Position numbers and translations under genes: made by a program. Positions 8,751 through 17,452 of a stretch of 64,000 bases of DNA are shown one piece after another. Origin of the DNA: Paraburkholderia rhizosphaerae (GTDB lineage: Bacteria; Pseudomonadota; Gammaproteobacteria; Burkholderiales; Burkholderiaceae); NCBI RefSeq assembly GCF_004366595.1, contig NZ_SORE01000005.1, forward strand, positions 62,001 through 126,000. The letters are read 5' to 3'. The notes below the pieces were generated by a model, which was given only the letters and a program-made list of their open reading frames with translations, was not told the DNA's origin and ran no database searches. Positions within the stretch are counted from its first letter, which is position 1, and each line of letters begins with the position of its first letter.

Positions 8751-9326
8751 ATGATGGAACCTCACGCAGCTGCGACGAGCGCTCGCCAGGAGCGCTGGTT
8801 GACGCACTATTACTTTGGCCGAGCGGCGTTTTCCGCAGTTTGGGTGGCACTGGCCTTTGTTATCGGACAGCATTCCGCCGGCATCGCGGCAGCCTTGTTC
8901 GTTGCCTATCCCGCATGGGATGCGTTGGCCAACTACATCGATATGTCGCGGAGTGGCGGATCAGCCGAAAATCGTACTCAAGCGTTCAACGTAGTCGTGA
9001 GTGTCGCGACAACCATCGCGGTACTCGTCGCATTGAGTGCGGACATGGCGGCTGTGCTTCAGGTATTCGGTGTTTGGGCGATTCTCTCCGGTTTGTTGCA
9101 ACTCGGTACCGCGACGCGCCGCTGGAAGGATTTCGGCGCTCAATGGGCGATGATCCTGAGCGGCGCGCAGTCGGCGCTGGCCGGGGCGTTCATGATCATG
9201 CAGGCGCATGGGACAACGCCCCCGCCGATCGTTAAAGTGGCCGGTTACGCAGCAGTGGGCGCGATATATTTTGTGGTTTCGGCGACGTGGTTGTCCGTTC
9301 GCAACTTACGCCGGAAGGCCGCTTGA
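8751..9326 (+). CDS. DUF308/HdeD-like integral membrane protein
   Basis: A 191-residue integral membrane protein with about six hydrophobic helices arranged in pairs, including LTHYYFGRAAFSAVWVALAF and VLQVFGVWAILSGLLQLGTA followed by the polar RRWKDFGAQW. This GxWAIxxGxxQL pattern is that of DUF308/HdeD-type proteins, linked in enteric bacteria to acid stress but mostly uncharacterised. Two ATG codons in a row occur at 8751; GGAAGGAG lies seven bases before them. The gene is a single unit, convergent with the cupin gene. Confidence 0.8.
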   Translation: MMEPHAAATSARQERWLTHYYFGRAAFSAVWVALAFVIGQHSAGIAAALFVAYPAWDALANYIDMSRSGGSAENRTQAFNVVVSVATTIAVLVALSADMAAVLQVFGVWAILSGLLQLGTATRRWKDFGAQWAMILSGAQSALAGAFMIMQAHGTTPPPIVKVAGYAAVGAIYFVVSATWLSVRNLRRKAA

Positions 9327-9372
9327 GCTTCAGGAACGTCAGATCACTGACCTGACGCCGTCCGCTGTGAAC

Positions 9373-9401
9373 GCGCCGGCGTGGCCTCATCATGCCGGCG
9401 C
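9373..9401. terminator. Hairpin between convergent genes
   Basis: An exact eight-base inverted repeat, GCGCCGGC and GCCGGCGC, separated by 13 bases, lies between the ends of the DUF308 gene and the cupin gene, which point at each other. It could end transcription from both sides. There is no T-run on either side, so the call rests on position and stem strength only. Confidence 0.4.
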
Positions 9402-9420
9402 AACGCCATTGAGGCCGGAT

Positions 9421-9756
9421 TTATCTTGAAGCGAGCACGATGTCGCGTTCGCCCCCAGACTGAATGTTGATGTACACCACATTGTCCAATGTCTCGTTCC
9501 TGACGTGGTGGATAACGCCGGGTTCGACGGTGTGGTGATCGTCGACCTGCGTTCTGTCGACCCGCTCGCCTACCTTTGTTTCAACCGTGAGCACGCCTTG
9601 CACGACAACGAAGCGGTCTCTCACATTCGTATGGTGGTGCCATTCCGTTTCGCCCCCGGGAAGCACGGTTGTCTGGGATACCGCGTAGTCTTGCTCGATC
9701 AGCAGCGTTTTATATCGCACCCTGCTGTTCGCGAGCGGAATGTCCTTGTCGTTCAT
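9421..9756 (-). CDS. Single-domain cupin protein
   Basis: A 111-residue cupin. The metal-binding motif 1 reads ETEWHHHTNVRDRFVVVQG (three histidines and a later charged residue), and motif 2 is VEPGVIHHVRNE. Such small cupins serve as isomerases, dioxygenases or mere binding proteins; no specific reaction can be named. AGGAGG five bases before the ATG makes the start secure. A GcvA-like LysR gene is divergent 105 bases away and likely controls it. Confidence 0.87.
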   Translation of the reverse strand: MNDKDIPLANSRVRYKTLLIEQDYAVSQTTVLPGGETEWHHHTNVRDRFVVVQGVLTVETKVGERVDRTQVDDHHTVEPGVIHHVRNETLDNVVYINIQSGGERDIVLASR

Positions 9757-9861
9757 TCGAGCCTCCTATGAAAGATGGCCTGACTCTAACGTGCGGGTCG
9801 ATCGTAAGGGTAGCGATAAATTTGTCCACGATGCTGTAAATTAAATCGACGTCTCGATCTT

Positions 9862-10755
9862 ATGCGCCGACTTCCCCCACTCAATGCGCTTCGCGCGTTC
9901 GATGCGGCGGCCCGCCAACTCAGCATCTCCGCGGCCGCGCATGAACTGCACGTGACTCACAGTGCGGTGAGCCACCAGGTTCGCCAGCTCGAGCGATGGC
10001 TAGGCAAAGCACTGTTTGTGCGCCATGCGGCAGGCGTGCGATTGACCACTGAAGGACAAAGCCTGAAGCAGGTGGTCGATCAAACGTTCTCGATGCTGGC
10101 AGCCCGTTGCGCGGAGATCACCGAGCAACTGACGGTTACCGAAATCGTCCTCGGTGCGCCCGCCAGCTTCTTGTCGAATTGGCTTATCCCGCGGCTGGAC
10201 CGCTTCGAGGCGGCTTATCCGGAGATTCGCCTTCGCTTGCAGACGATCACGACCATGGAAGACCTGCAACGGCATGTCGTCGATTGCCTGATCGTCAGCG
10301 GCCGAAACTGGCCGGCGGATATCGAGGTCTCCAGGCTCTTCGACGAAACCATCGGTCCAGTGTGTGTGCCCGGGTGGCCTCATCGCATTTCGACGCCCAC
10401 GGATCTGATCGGTCAACCGTTATTGCACACCACGTCGCGCCCGCAAGCGTGGGCAGAATGGGCGTCGCGCAATGAGGTTGACCCGGCGAAGTTCGTCGAG
10501 GGCCGTCGCTTTGACCACTTGTCGCTGCTTCTCGAAGCGGCAGCAGCGGGTCTCGGTATTGCTATCGCTCCCGCGTTGCTCGTCGAGCGTGAGCTGTCAC
10601 AAGGCAGACTACTCGCGCCGCTTGGCTTTGAACCGAGCGGCGCTGTCTTCGCTTTCGGTGCGATGCGCGGCCGTTCGGACAAAGCGCTTTGCGGACTTCG
10701 CGAATGGCTGCAGATGGAGAGTGGCGCATGGAGCAGCGAACCACGATCTAGCTAA
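9862..10755 (+). CDS. LysR-family regulator, GcvA-like
   Basis: A 297-residue LysR regulator of the GcvA-like branch, recognised by the start RRLPPLNALRAFDAAARQLS and the helix-turn-helix HELHVTHSAVSHQVRQLERW. The effector domain (about residues 90-290) includes the usual LLLEAAAAGLGIAIAPALLV segment that closes the ligand cleft. It is divergent from the cupin gene and converges with the SGNH hydrolase. A regulatory role on the cupin is inferred from position only. Confidence 0.92.
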   Translation: MRRLPPLNALRAFDAAARQLSISAAAHELHVTHSAVSHQVRQLERWLGKALFVRHAAGVRLTTEGQSLKQVVDQTFSMLAARCAEITEQLTVTEIVLGAPASFLSNWLIPRLDRFEAAYPEIRLRLQTITTMEDLQRHVVDCLIVSGRNWPADIEVSRLFDETIGPVCVPGWPHRISTPTDLIGQPLLHTTSRPQAWAEWASRNEVDPAKFVEGRRFDHLSLLLEAAAAGLGIAIAPALLVERELSQGRLLAPLGFEPSGAVFAFGAMRGRSDKALCGLREWLQMESGAWSSEPRSS

Positions 10756-10827
10756 CAGCGCCCCGCAAAAATTTGTCGCTACCTCGAAGATGGCCGTCGA
10801 AGTTATAGTGAGTCACCCGCTGTCCGC

Positions 10828-12021
10828 CTATAGCTTCGGTCGCTCGACTACGAAGGCCCCGCCGCGGCCGAACACGAGTTCGGCGAACCGTTCGCCGATG
10901 CGGCGATGCGCGCGACCGTCCGGATGAAGTTGGTCCGGAAGCGGCAGATCGGCAAAATCCTGTTGGCCGTACAGGTCAAGTCCGTCGAGATAGTGCAGGT
11001 GCGGATCGTCTGCCGCGCGCTGATGCACGATGCGCCGCAATTCCTTCCGGATGACGGTCAGCGTCAGTTTCCCCGTGGCGCGCCGGGCGGGGTCGCCGGT
11101 CGCGCAAAACCTGACCTTTCCTGTTTTCAGCGCATTTAGATCGAACGCGCCGGGGCCAGGCGTGTCTTCGTGAATCGGGCAGTAGAGCGGCGAAATGACC
11201 AGCAACGGAGTGCGCGGATGACCTTCGCGGATGGTGTCGAGGAAGCCATGCACCGCTGGCGTAAACGCACGCAGACGCATCAAATCCGTATTGACCAGGT
11301 TGATGCCGATTTTCAGGCTGACGAGGTCCGCCGCGGTGTCTCGCATCGCTCGCGCCGTGAAGGGATCGAGTAAAGCACTGCCTCCAAAGCCGAGATTCAT
11401 CAGCTCGACGTTGCCGCGCATTGCGGCAAGCGCGGGCCAGATAGCGGTTGGGCTGTCGCCATTGGACCCCTGGCTGATCGAGCTGCCATGATGTAACCAG
11501 ACTCTTCGACCGTGGTCGGCGTCAGCGCTGATACGGGCGTTGGTACGCAACGCAACGAGCTCGATGATTTCGTTGTGCGGCAGCCATATCTCGACTTTCT
11601 TGTCATGGCCCGGCAGATCGCGGAATTGGACTGTGCCGACCGGACCTGACTGTTTCGAAGCTGTACCGGTGGCCATGTCGATCGTCATGGTGTCTCCGCC
11701 GGCCGCGCTGCACTGGCGGACGAGTTGACCATCGATGAGCAGGTCATACACGCCGGCCGGTCGAGCGGGGACACCAGCGTAGATGTACCGCGTCGGTAGC
11801 ACATCGATTTCAATGGCGGTCGCCTGGGTGCGAAACGTCAGGCGCACTCCCGACGGCTGCGACTCGACCATGGCCAGCTGAGGGTCCGCGCATTGAGCGC
11901 GAGCTCGCGCGGGCAGCCGGTGCGGCATGAGTCCGCGGCCGGTCTGTTCCAACTCGACGGCGCCGCGCAACAGTTCTGGCGAAATGGGCGTAGCGATCCA
12001 GTTCTGCGGGTCGTTCGTCAT
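10828..12021 (-). CDS. SGNH/GDSL-family hydrolase with N-terminal jelly-roll-like domain
   Basis: A 397-residue protein of two parts. The C-terminal half is an SGNH esterase/lipase fold: the nucleophile is in LHHGSSISQGS, the block with the conserved glycine is NLGFGGSALLD, and the catalytic Asp and His are in PDQLHPDGRAH. The N-terminal ~170 residues look like an all-beta carbohydrate-esterase-associated domain (repeated strand patterns, YDLLIDGQLV). No signal peptide is seen, so it acts in the cytoplasm or is exported unusually. The ATG at 12021 is preferred over an in-frame GTG at 12033. It follows maeB on the same strand after 139 bases, probably as a separate unit. Confidence 0.85.
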   Translation of the reverse strand: MTNDPQNWIATPISPELLRGAVELEQTGRGLMPHRLPARARAQCADPQLAMVESQPSGVRLTFRTQATAIEIDVLPTRYIYAGVPARPAGVYDLLIDGQLVRQCSAAGGDTMTIDMATGTASKQSGPVGTVQFRDLPGHDKKVEIWLPHNEIIELVALRTNARISADADHGRRVWLHHGSSISQGSNGDSPTAIWPALAAMRGNVELMNLGFGGSALLDPFTARAMRDTAADLVSLKIGINLVNTDLMRLRAFTPAVHGFLDTIREGHPRTPLLVISPLYCPIHEDTPGPGAFDLNALKTGKVRFCATGDPARRATGKLTLTVIRKELRRIVHQRAADDPHLHYLDGLDLYGQQDFADLPLPDQLHPDGRAHRRIGERFAELVFGRGGAFVVERPKL

Positions 12022-12062
12022 AGGATCGATCACAAGTACGGGGTTGCGATCTTAACAAACCG

Positions 12063-12137
12063 TCCATCGGCCGGTCATGGTCGTTCGTTGCAGCCAACCG
12101 AACGACTCATTGGGACCGAGTCCAGCCGACCGATGGA
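12063..12137. terminator. Nested inverted repeats after maeB
   Basis: Two nested inverted repeats lie between the end of maeB and the start of the SGNH hydrolase gene. The outer arms, 12063-12074 and 12126-12137, match over 12 bases with one mismatch. The inner arms GTCGTTCG (12080-12087) and CGAACGAC (12099-12106) match exactly. The structure could end maeB transcription or act as an operator; there is no T-run to decide. Confidence 0.3.
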
Positions 12138-12160
12138 GGGTCCGCTTGCACAGCCTCGCG

Positions 12161-14464
12161 TCAAGAATCGGCTTGCGCGCGATTCGCTTCGATCACCGTC
12201 AACGCCGCCATATTGATGATTCGCCGCACCGTCGCGCTAGACGTCAGGATGTTCACGGGCGCGTTGACACCCAGCAGGAACGGCCCCACCGCGACGTTAC
12301 CGCCCGCACCGGTCTTGAGCAGGTTGTACGCAATGTTGCCTGAATCCACGTTCGGGCAGACCAGCAGGTTGGCGTCGCCTTTGAGCGGCGAAGTCGGCAG
12401 CACGCGAGCACGGAGTGATTCATCCAGCGCGCAGTCGCCATGCATTTCGCCATCCACTTCCAGCTCCGGCGCGTGCTGCCTGACGAGCTTCAGTGCCTCG
12501 CGCATTTTCGCGCCCGACGCCGCGCCACCTGAGCCGAAATTCGAGCGCGACAGCAACGCGGCTTTCGGTGTCAGGTTCAGCCATTTCATCTGTCTGGCTG
12601 CGCTAATCGTGAACTCGGCGATCTGCTCGGCGCTCGGATCGTCGTTGATGTGGGTATCGACCAGCGCCACCGTGCGCTCGTCGAGCAGCAGAATATTCAT
12701 CGCCGCGTAGGTGTTCGCTCCGGACCGCTTGCCGATCACCTGATCGACAAATCGCAGGTGGTCGTGATAAGCGCCCACCGTACCGCAGATCATGCCGTCG
12801 GCGTCGCCAAGGCGCACCATCATCGCGCCGATCAGGGTCAGCCGGCGGCGCATCTCGACACGCGCCATCTCTTTGGAAATGCCGTCCCGGCACATCAATT
12901 CCCAGTAGGTCGTCCAGTATTGCGGGAAGCGTTCGTCATATTCGGGGTTGGTTACTTCCACGTCCTGGCCGAGCTTGAGCCGCAAGCCGAATCGCTCGAT
13001 GCGCGCGAGCAGCACTTCCGGGCGTCCAACCAGAATCGGTCGCGCCAGCTTTTCATCGACCAGCACTTGCACGGCGCGCAGCACGCGCTCGTCCTCGCCC
13101 TCGGTGAACACGATGCGTGCGTTGCCGCCGTCGCGCACAAGCCGCTTCGCGGTCGAAAACAGCGGCTTCATGAACGCGCCAGAGTGATACACGAACTGGT
13201 GCAACTGCTCGACATAAGCGGCCGGGTCCGGCAGCGGGCGCGTCGCCACGCCGCCTTCCATGGCGGCTTTCGCCACCGCCGGCGCGATCCGGGCAACCAG
13301 GCGTGGGTCAAAAGGCTTGGGTATCAGGTATTGCGGGCCGAATTTCACGTCATAGACACCATACGCGGCCGCGACGACTTCGTTTTGCTCCTCTTCGGCG
13401 AGACCGGCGATTGCATGCACCGCGGCAATTTCCATTTCACGCGTAATCGTTGTCGCGCCGACATCCAATGCGCCGCGGAAGATATACGGGAAGCACAGCA
13501 CGTTGTTGACCTGATTCGGATAGTCCGAGCGCCCCGTCGCGATGACGACATCGTCACGCGTCGCATACGCGAGTTCAGGGAAAATTTCCGGAGTCGGATT
13601 CGCCAGCGCGAGAATCAGGGGACGCGGGCCCATCGCCTTCAGCATGTCGGCGCTGAGAATGCCGCCTACCGATAGGCCAAGGAACACATCCGCACCGCCA
13701 ATCACTTCGGCCAGCTTGCGCGCGTCGGTTTCCTGCGCGAAGCGCGCCTTGTCCGGGTCCATCAGCACGGTTCGGCCTCGGTAAACCACGCCTTCAATGT
13801 CGGTCACCCAGATGTTTTCCACCGGCAGGCCCAGGTCTACCAGCAAGTCGAGGCAGGCCAGTGCCGCCGCGCCCGCACCCGAGGTCACGACCTTGACCTC
13901 CGAGATGGTTTTGCCCACCACTTTCAGGCCGTTGATAAAGGCCGCCGATACCGTGATCGCGGTGCCATGCTGATCGTCATGGAAGACGGGAATCTTCATG
14001 CGCTCGCGCAATTTTCGCTCGACGATGAAGCATTCCGGCGCCTTGATATCTTCGAGATTGATGCCCCCGAACGTCGGTTCGAGGCCGGCGATGATGTCGA
14101 CGAGCTTGTCCGGGTCGGTTTCGTTGATCTCGATGTCGAACACATCGACACCGGCGAACTTCTTGAACAGCACCGCTTTACCTTCCATTACCGGCTTTGA
14201 GGCCAACGGGCCGATGTTGCCTAGGCCCAGCACGGAGGTGCCGTTGGTGATCACGCCGACCAGATTGCCGCGCCCGGTGAACCGATGCGCGAGTGCGGGC
14301 TCCGTTGCAATGGCTTCACAGACGCTGGCGACACCCGGCGTATAAGCGAGCGACAGATCGCGCTGGGTCACGAGAGGCTTGTTGGCCACGACGGAAATTT
14401 TTCCGGGCTTCGGAAACTCGTGATAGTCGAACGCGGCTTGCTGGTCAGTTTGTTTCTGCGTCAT
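12161..14464 (-). CDS. maeB: NADP-dependent malic enzyme (malic-PTA fusion)
   Basis: A 767-residue MaeB-type malic enzyme, converting malate to pyruvate and CO2 with NADP in the cytoplasm to feed biosynthesis. Residues 1-~430 are the malic enzyme domain: [16 protein letters not shown], the metal/substrate segment [11 protein letters not shown] and the nucleotide-binding [17 protein letters not shown]. Residues ~440-760 are a phosphotransacetylase-like domain ([28 protein letters not shown]), which in this family is regulatory, acetyl-CoA being an inhibitor, and has no enzyme activity. The length is normal. A LysR gene is divergent, 136 bases upstream. Confidence 0.96.
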   Translation of the reverse strand: MTQKQTDQQAAFDYHEFPKPGKISVVANKPLVTQRDLSLAYTPGVASVCEAIATEPALAHRFTGRGNLVGVITNGTSVLGLGNIGPLASKPVMEGKAVLFKKFAGVDVFDIEINETDPDKLVDIIAGLEPTFGGINLEDIKAPECFIVERKLRERMKIPVFHDDQHGTAITVSAAFINGLKVVGKTISEVKVVTSGAGAAALACLDLLVDLGLPVENIWVTDIEGVVYRGRTVLMDPDKARFAQETDARKLAEVIGGADVFLGLSVGGILSADMLKAMGPRPLILALANPTPEIFPELAYATRDDVVIATGRSDYPNQVNNVLCFPYIFRGALDVGATTITREMEIAAVHAIAGLAEEEQNEVVAAAYGVYDVKFGPQYLIPKPFDPRLVARIAPAVAKAAMEGGVATRPLPDPAAYVEQLHQFVYHSGAFMKPLFSTAKRLVRDGGNARIVFTEGEDERVLRAVQVLVDEKLARPILVGRPEVLLARIERFGLRLKLGQDVEVTNPEYDERFPQYWTTYWELMCRDGISKEMARVEMRRRLTLIGAMMVRLGDADGMICGTVGAYHDHLRFVDQVIGKRSGANTYAAMNILLLDERTVALVDTHINDDPSAEQIAEFTISAARQMKWLNLTPKAALLSRSNFGSGGAASGAKMREALKLVRQHAPELEVDGEMHGDCALDESLRARVLPTSPLKGDANLLVCPNVDSGNIAYNLLKTGAGGNVAVGPFLLGVNAPVNILTSSATVRRIINMAALTVIEANRAQADS

Positions 14465-14600
14465 GTTGTGCGCCCAGGAGAGTGCGCCGGGCCAGTCCCG
14501 GCGCGAACCATTGACGCGATTCTAGAGAGCCGCGATAGGCGGATGATTTTGTTTTAATATCGCCCCATCAGCTTTACGTAATGGTGGCAGTGGTCCTTCC

Positions 14601-15572
14601 ATGACACTTGAGTCGAACGACGTGGTCAGGCGGCTGAGCGCGCGCCTGAAGATGCGGCATCTGGTGCTGTTGCTGCAAATCCAGCAGCACGGCACGCTGA
14701 CGCGCGTCGCGGAACAGATGGCTAGCAGTCAACCGGCGGTGACGAATGCGTTAGCGGAACTGGAAAGCATGTTCGGCATGCCGCTGTTCGAGCGCTCGCC
14801 GCGCGGCATGACGCCCACCGCTCTCGGAGTCGTGGTGCTCGAAAGGGCCAGGGCGATGATCCACGATCTCGATCATCTGGCGCGCGACATGACGGCCGTC
14901 GCGTCGGGCTATGCGACGCATCTGCACGTCGGCGTCATTCCGTTCATTTCCGGTCAGCTGCTCGCGGCGGCACTGAAGCGACTGCATGCGAGCATGGCGC
15001 AGCGCGTGACGGTGACCATCCACGAAGGAACGAGCGATCAGTTGTTGCCGCAACTGCGGGACCATACGGTAGACATTGTCATCGGGCGGGCGGCCGCGTC
15101 GGTCGATCTGCACAAGGCGAACTTTGAAATCCTGTTCCGGCAGCGCCCGCGGATGATTGCGAGTCGGCGTCTTGCGGCGAAACTTGCGCGCGCGAAGCTC
15201 GACTGGAACCGGCTGGTGACGCTGGACTGGATCCTCGGCGCGCCTCACACGCCTATTAGGGAACAGGTGGCCGACCTGTTTCTCGCGGCGGGAACGACGC
15301 CTCCGGTGCCGGTGGTGGAGAGTTACTCGTCCAAGCTGATCGGCGAAATGATTGCTTCAAGCGAAGATGCGGTGTCGATCGTGCCTTCGGATATCGCGGA
15401 AGAACTGGTTCGAATTGCCGGTGTCGCAATCGTGCCCTATTCGTTCGAATGGACGCTTCCGCCTATTGCGCTGTTTACGCGCGCAGAAGGGCCGCGCTCA
15501 GCGGCGCAGGATCGGTTCGTCGAATCGATACGCCAGCTATGCGTCGAAACCTACGCTGAAACGCGGGACTAG
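14601..15572 (+). CDS. LysR-family transcriptional regulator
   Basis: A 323-residue LysR regulator. The helix-turn-helix is in residues 20-75 (HLVLLLQIQQHGTLTRVAEQ and SQPAVTNALAELESMFGMPL), followed by FERSPRGMTPTALG and an effector domain. The start MTLESNDVVRRLSARLKMRH and motif order resemble the GbpR/CbbR-like subgroup that senses sugars or aromatic compounds. It is divergent from maeB; the intervening sequence holds an A/T-rich block (TTTTGTTTTAATATCG at about 14549) that could carry its promoter. Control of maeB is inferred from position. Confidence 0.92.
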   Translation: MTLESNDVVRRLSARLKMRHLVLLLQIQQHGTLTRVAEQMASSQPAVTNALAELESMFGMPLFERSPRGMTPTALGVVVLERARAMIHDLDHLARDMTAVASGYATHLHVGVIPFISGQLLAAALKRLHASMAQRVTVTIHEGTSDQLLPQLRDHTVDIVIGRAAASVDLHKANFEILFRQRPRMIASRRLAAKLARAKLDWNRLVTLDWILGAPHTPIREQVADLFLAAGTTPPVPVVESYSSKLIGEMIASSEDAVSIVPSDIAEELVRIAGVAIVPYSFEWTLPPIALFTRAEGPRSAAQDRFVESIRQLCVETYAETRD

Positions 15573-15625
15573 GTTCGCCGCACAGCGGGAGTTGCTGCGC
15601 GGCCACCTTTCACCGATCGAATCCC

Positions 15626-16042
15626 TTAGCCGTTGCTGACGGAAATCTTCCACCCTTGGCCGCTACCCTTTTGAAGAATCGCAAGTTCTGAACTGATCGC
15701 TAACGCGGCGGACTCATCTCCGTTTACAGCGACCGGTTGGATACCGTTAATCGGGACGCCGCCGATCGCAAACACAGTCGCCGTCGACGGCGACAGAACC
15801 AGAGGGCAGCTTCCGGCCGCTTTCAACAGGCCAATGTCACCCGCCATGTAGAGAATATTCCCGCTTGCGCTGTCGCGATAAGACAGCGTTGACACGATCG
15901 ACACGCCGGCGCATGCCGAAGTATTCAAATGCCACGCCGTCGCGGTGCTACTTAGCGCGATGACGAAAGATCCACCGCCCGCATCCTTTGCCGACAGATA
16001 CAGATTTGTATTCGGATCCAACAACGTAACTGGAGTAGTCAT
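15626..16042 (-). CDS. Small predicted beta-trefoil/lectin-like protein
   Basis: A 138-residue protein with no family I can name with certainty. It lacks a signal peptide, is poor in charged residues, and seems all-beta: repeated units of the kind TNLYLSAKDAGGGSFVIALS followed by AWHL. These short hydrophobic strands, Gly/Asp turns and an aromatic every ~40 residues recall ricin-type or fascin-type beta-trefoils, which bind sugars. The same kind of unit (RYLAINNADNTYVMAS...W) occurs in the N-terminal half of the lectin encoded divergently at 16487. It shares its ~440-base A/T-rich control region with that lectin gene, suggesting joint expression. Confidence 0.6.
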   Translation of the reverse strand: MTTPVTLLDPNTNLYLSAKDAGGGSFVIALSSTATAWHLNTSACAGVSIVSTLSYRDSASGNILYMAGDIGLLKAAGSCPLVLSPSTATVFAIGGVPINGIQPVAVNGDESAALAISSELAILQKGSGQGWKISVSNG

Positions 16043-16486
16043 CGAATTTTCTCGCTCGAATTGGGATTGGATCTTTCAGTGTTTATGCCATAGGGCTTAT
16101 AAGGGACGCTCTCTGCGCGACATACCCCAGTGGCGGCGCACGGAAAGACAATTCACCATAGTCGAAATCATGCGCTTTAATTTTGAACAATTGTGACGTC
16201 GATGTGTGACGCATCCATGCCGATATTGAATTGATCCTGAATAATTATTTCAGTCGCATTCCTTGAAAACCGATGTCAGTCAATTCATATATATGCATTT
16301 CGCAATGGCCTGTCTTTCGGCGCCATAGTTCACATTTGTTCACAATAAAATGCGCGGCGCTATTTACACTGAGGTGGTTCGGTTCCATTAACACGGGAAA
16401 TCTGTAATACCGGCTGGATGTCGGACCCATTGTTATTGATGTATCGAGCATTTACGACCAGAACATTTCACCTAGTGAGGTCTATT
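16043..16486. promoter_or_regulatory. A/T-rich region between divergent lectin genes
   Basis: This ~440-base stretch is much richer in A/T than the surrounding genes, especially at 16150-16400, and must hold the promoters of both lectin-type genes. A 68-codon frame on the minus strand (16245-16451) has no coding look. The low G/C may signal silencing by an H-NS-like protein or recent acquisition. The sequence GTGAGG, six bases before the TTG at 16487, is the best ribosome site. Confidence 0.45.
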
Positions 16487-17452
16487 TTGGGTAACGTTCT
16501 CAAATATGGCAATAACGTTGCACTCTGCAACGGCCAGGACAATTTCTCGGGTTATTTCCTGTCGCTTATCTGGAAGGGGGTTCAAAATCCCGAAAAATTC
16601 GACAAGCTCTGGACCGAAGTTGCGCAACCCGGTAAAAACTTTGCGTCGGACTACGTTTGGACCATTGTCCCCGCGCCAGGGTCGGCCAAAAAGGTTGGCG
16701 ATCCCGTCTCAAACTTCGACCAGATATGGATGACGATGCAGGACGACGCCGGCGCAACGCGTTACCTTGCGATCAATAACGCCGACAACACGTATGTGAT
16801 GGCGAGCGACAACTCTGTCGCAGCGAATCTCAGAACGTGGGTGATCTCCGGTACGACGGCAGTTGGCGCGAATAATCAGTCATCCGGCCAACTCAAAGAC
16901 CCGTTGGAATACGGGATGTTCATCAATCTGCTCAACAAGTCGCAAGAGCGAACCGTCAACGCGCTGAACGGCGCGAATCAGACGGACGCGTTCAAGCATG
17001 TTCTTCGCACCGCTCCGATCGGTCAGGCGCAGGACATCACGGGGTGGTGGCGGGTCGATAAATCGGTCACGGACAAAGGCGACAACGGAGACAACGGAAA
17101 CGGCGGCGATCCCACCGACGGTTCCTACAACCTGCCGCCCAACATCCGCTTCGCGGTCACGGCAATCGCCAATTCTTCTGCCGAGCAGACCATCCAGATC
17201 TATGTCGACGACAAACTGGTCGCGACATGGAGGGACTGGAGCACGGAGAGCAAGAACACACCGACGCAGGTTCTGCAGTCAGGACGCGGCAAGGTCCAGG
17301 TCAAGGTGTCGGCCAACGGCAAACCGTCGCTGATCGACGGGCGGCATGTCGGGATGGCAGGCAAGACCAACTTCTTCCTGGTCGCAACGGAAGACGGCAC
17401 GGACAACGACTACAACGACTGTCTCGTGGTCATCAACTGGCCGATTGGTTGA
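16487..17452 (+). CDS. Two-domain lectin with LecB/PA-IIL-type C-terminal domain
   Basis: The last ~111 residues are a calcium-dependent LecB/PA-IIL/BC2L lectin domain: NLPPNIRFAVTAIANSS, VQVKVSANGKPS and the Ca-binding end EDGTDNDYND before INWPIG, whose terminal glycine also contacts calcium. Such domains dimerise and bind fucose or mannose with two calcium ions. The N-terminal ~190 residues (YGNNVALCNGQDNFSGYFL onward) resemble beta-trefoil repeats and differ from the TNF-like domain of BC2L-C. A Gly/Asp/Asn-rich linker joins the two. No signal peptide is visible, as in other lectins of this group. The TTG start has the best ribosome site; in-frame ATGs at 16418 and 16439 would add 23 or 16 residues. 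Confidence 0.85.
   Translation: MGNVLKYGNNVALCNGQDNFSGYFLSLIWKGVQNPEKFDKLWTEVAQPGKNFASDYVWTIVPAPGSAKKVGDPVSNFDQIWMTMQDDAGATRYLAINNADNTYVMASDNSVAANLRTWVISGTTAVGANNQSSGQLKDPLEYGMFINLLNKSQERTVNALNGANQTDAFKHVLRTAPIGQAQDITGWWRVDKSVTDKGDNGDNGNGGDPTDGSYNLPPNIRFAVTAIANSSAEQTIQIYVDDKLVATWRDWSTESKNTPTQVLQSGRGKVQVKVSANGKPSLIDGRHVGMAGKTNFFLVATEDGTDNDYNDCLVVINWPIG

Noticed and set aside
12650-13675. 341-codon open frame antisense to maeB
   Set aside because: It mirrors the malic enzyme gene; its composition (very rich in Arg and His) is that of a G/C-driven shadow frame and it has no domain signature.
16245-16451. 68-codon minus-strand frame between the lectin genes
   Set aside because: Lies in the A/T-rich control region, no ribosome site or similarity; more likely chance.
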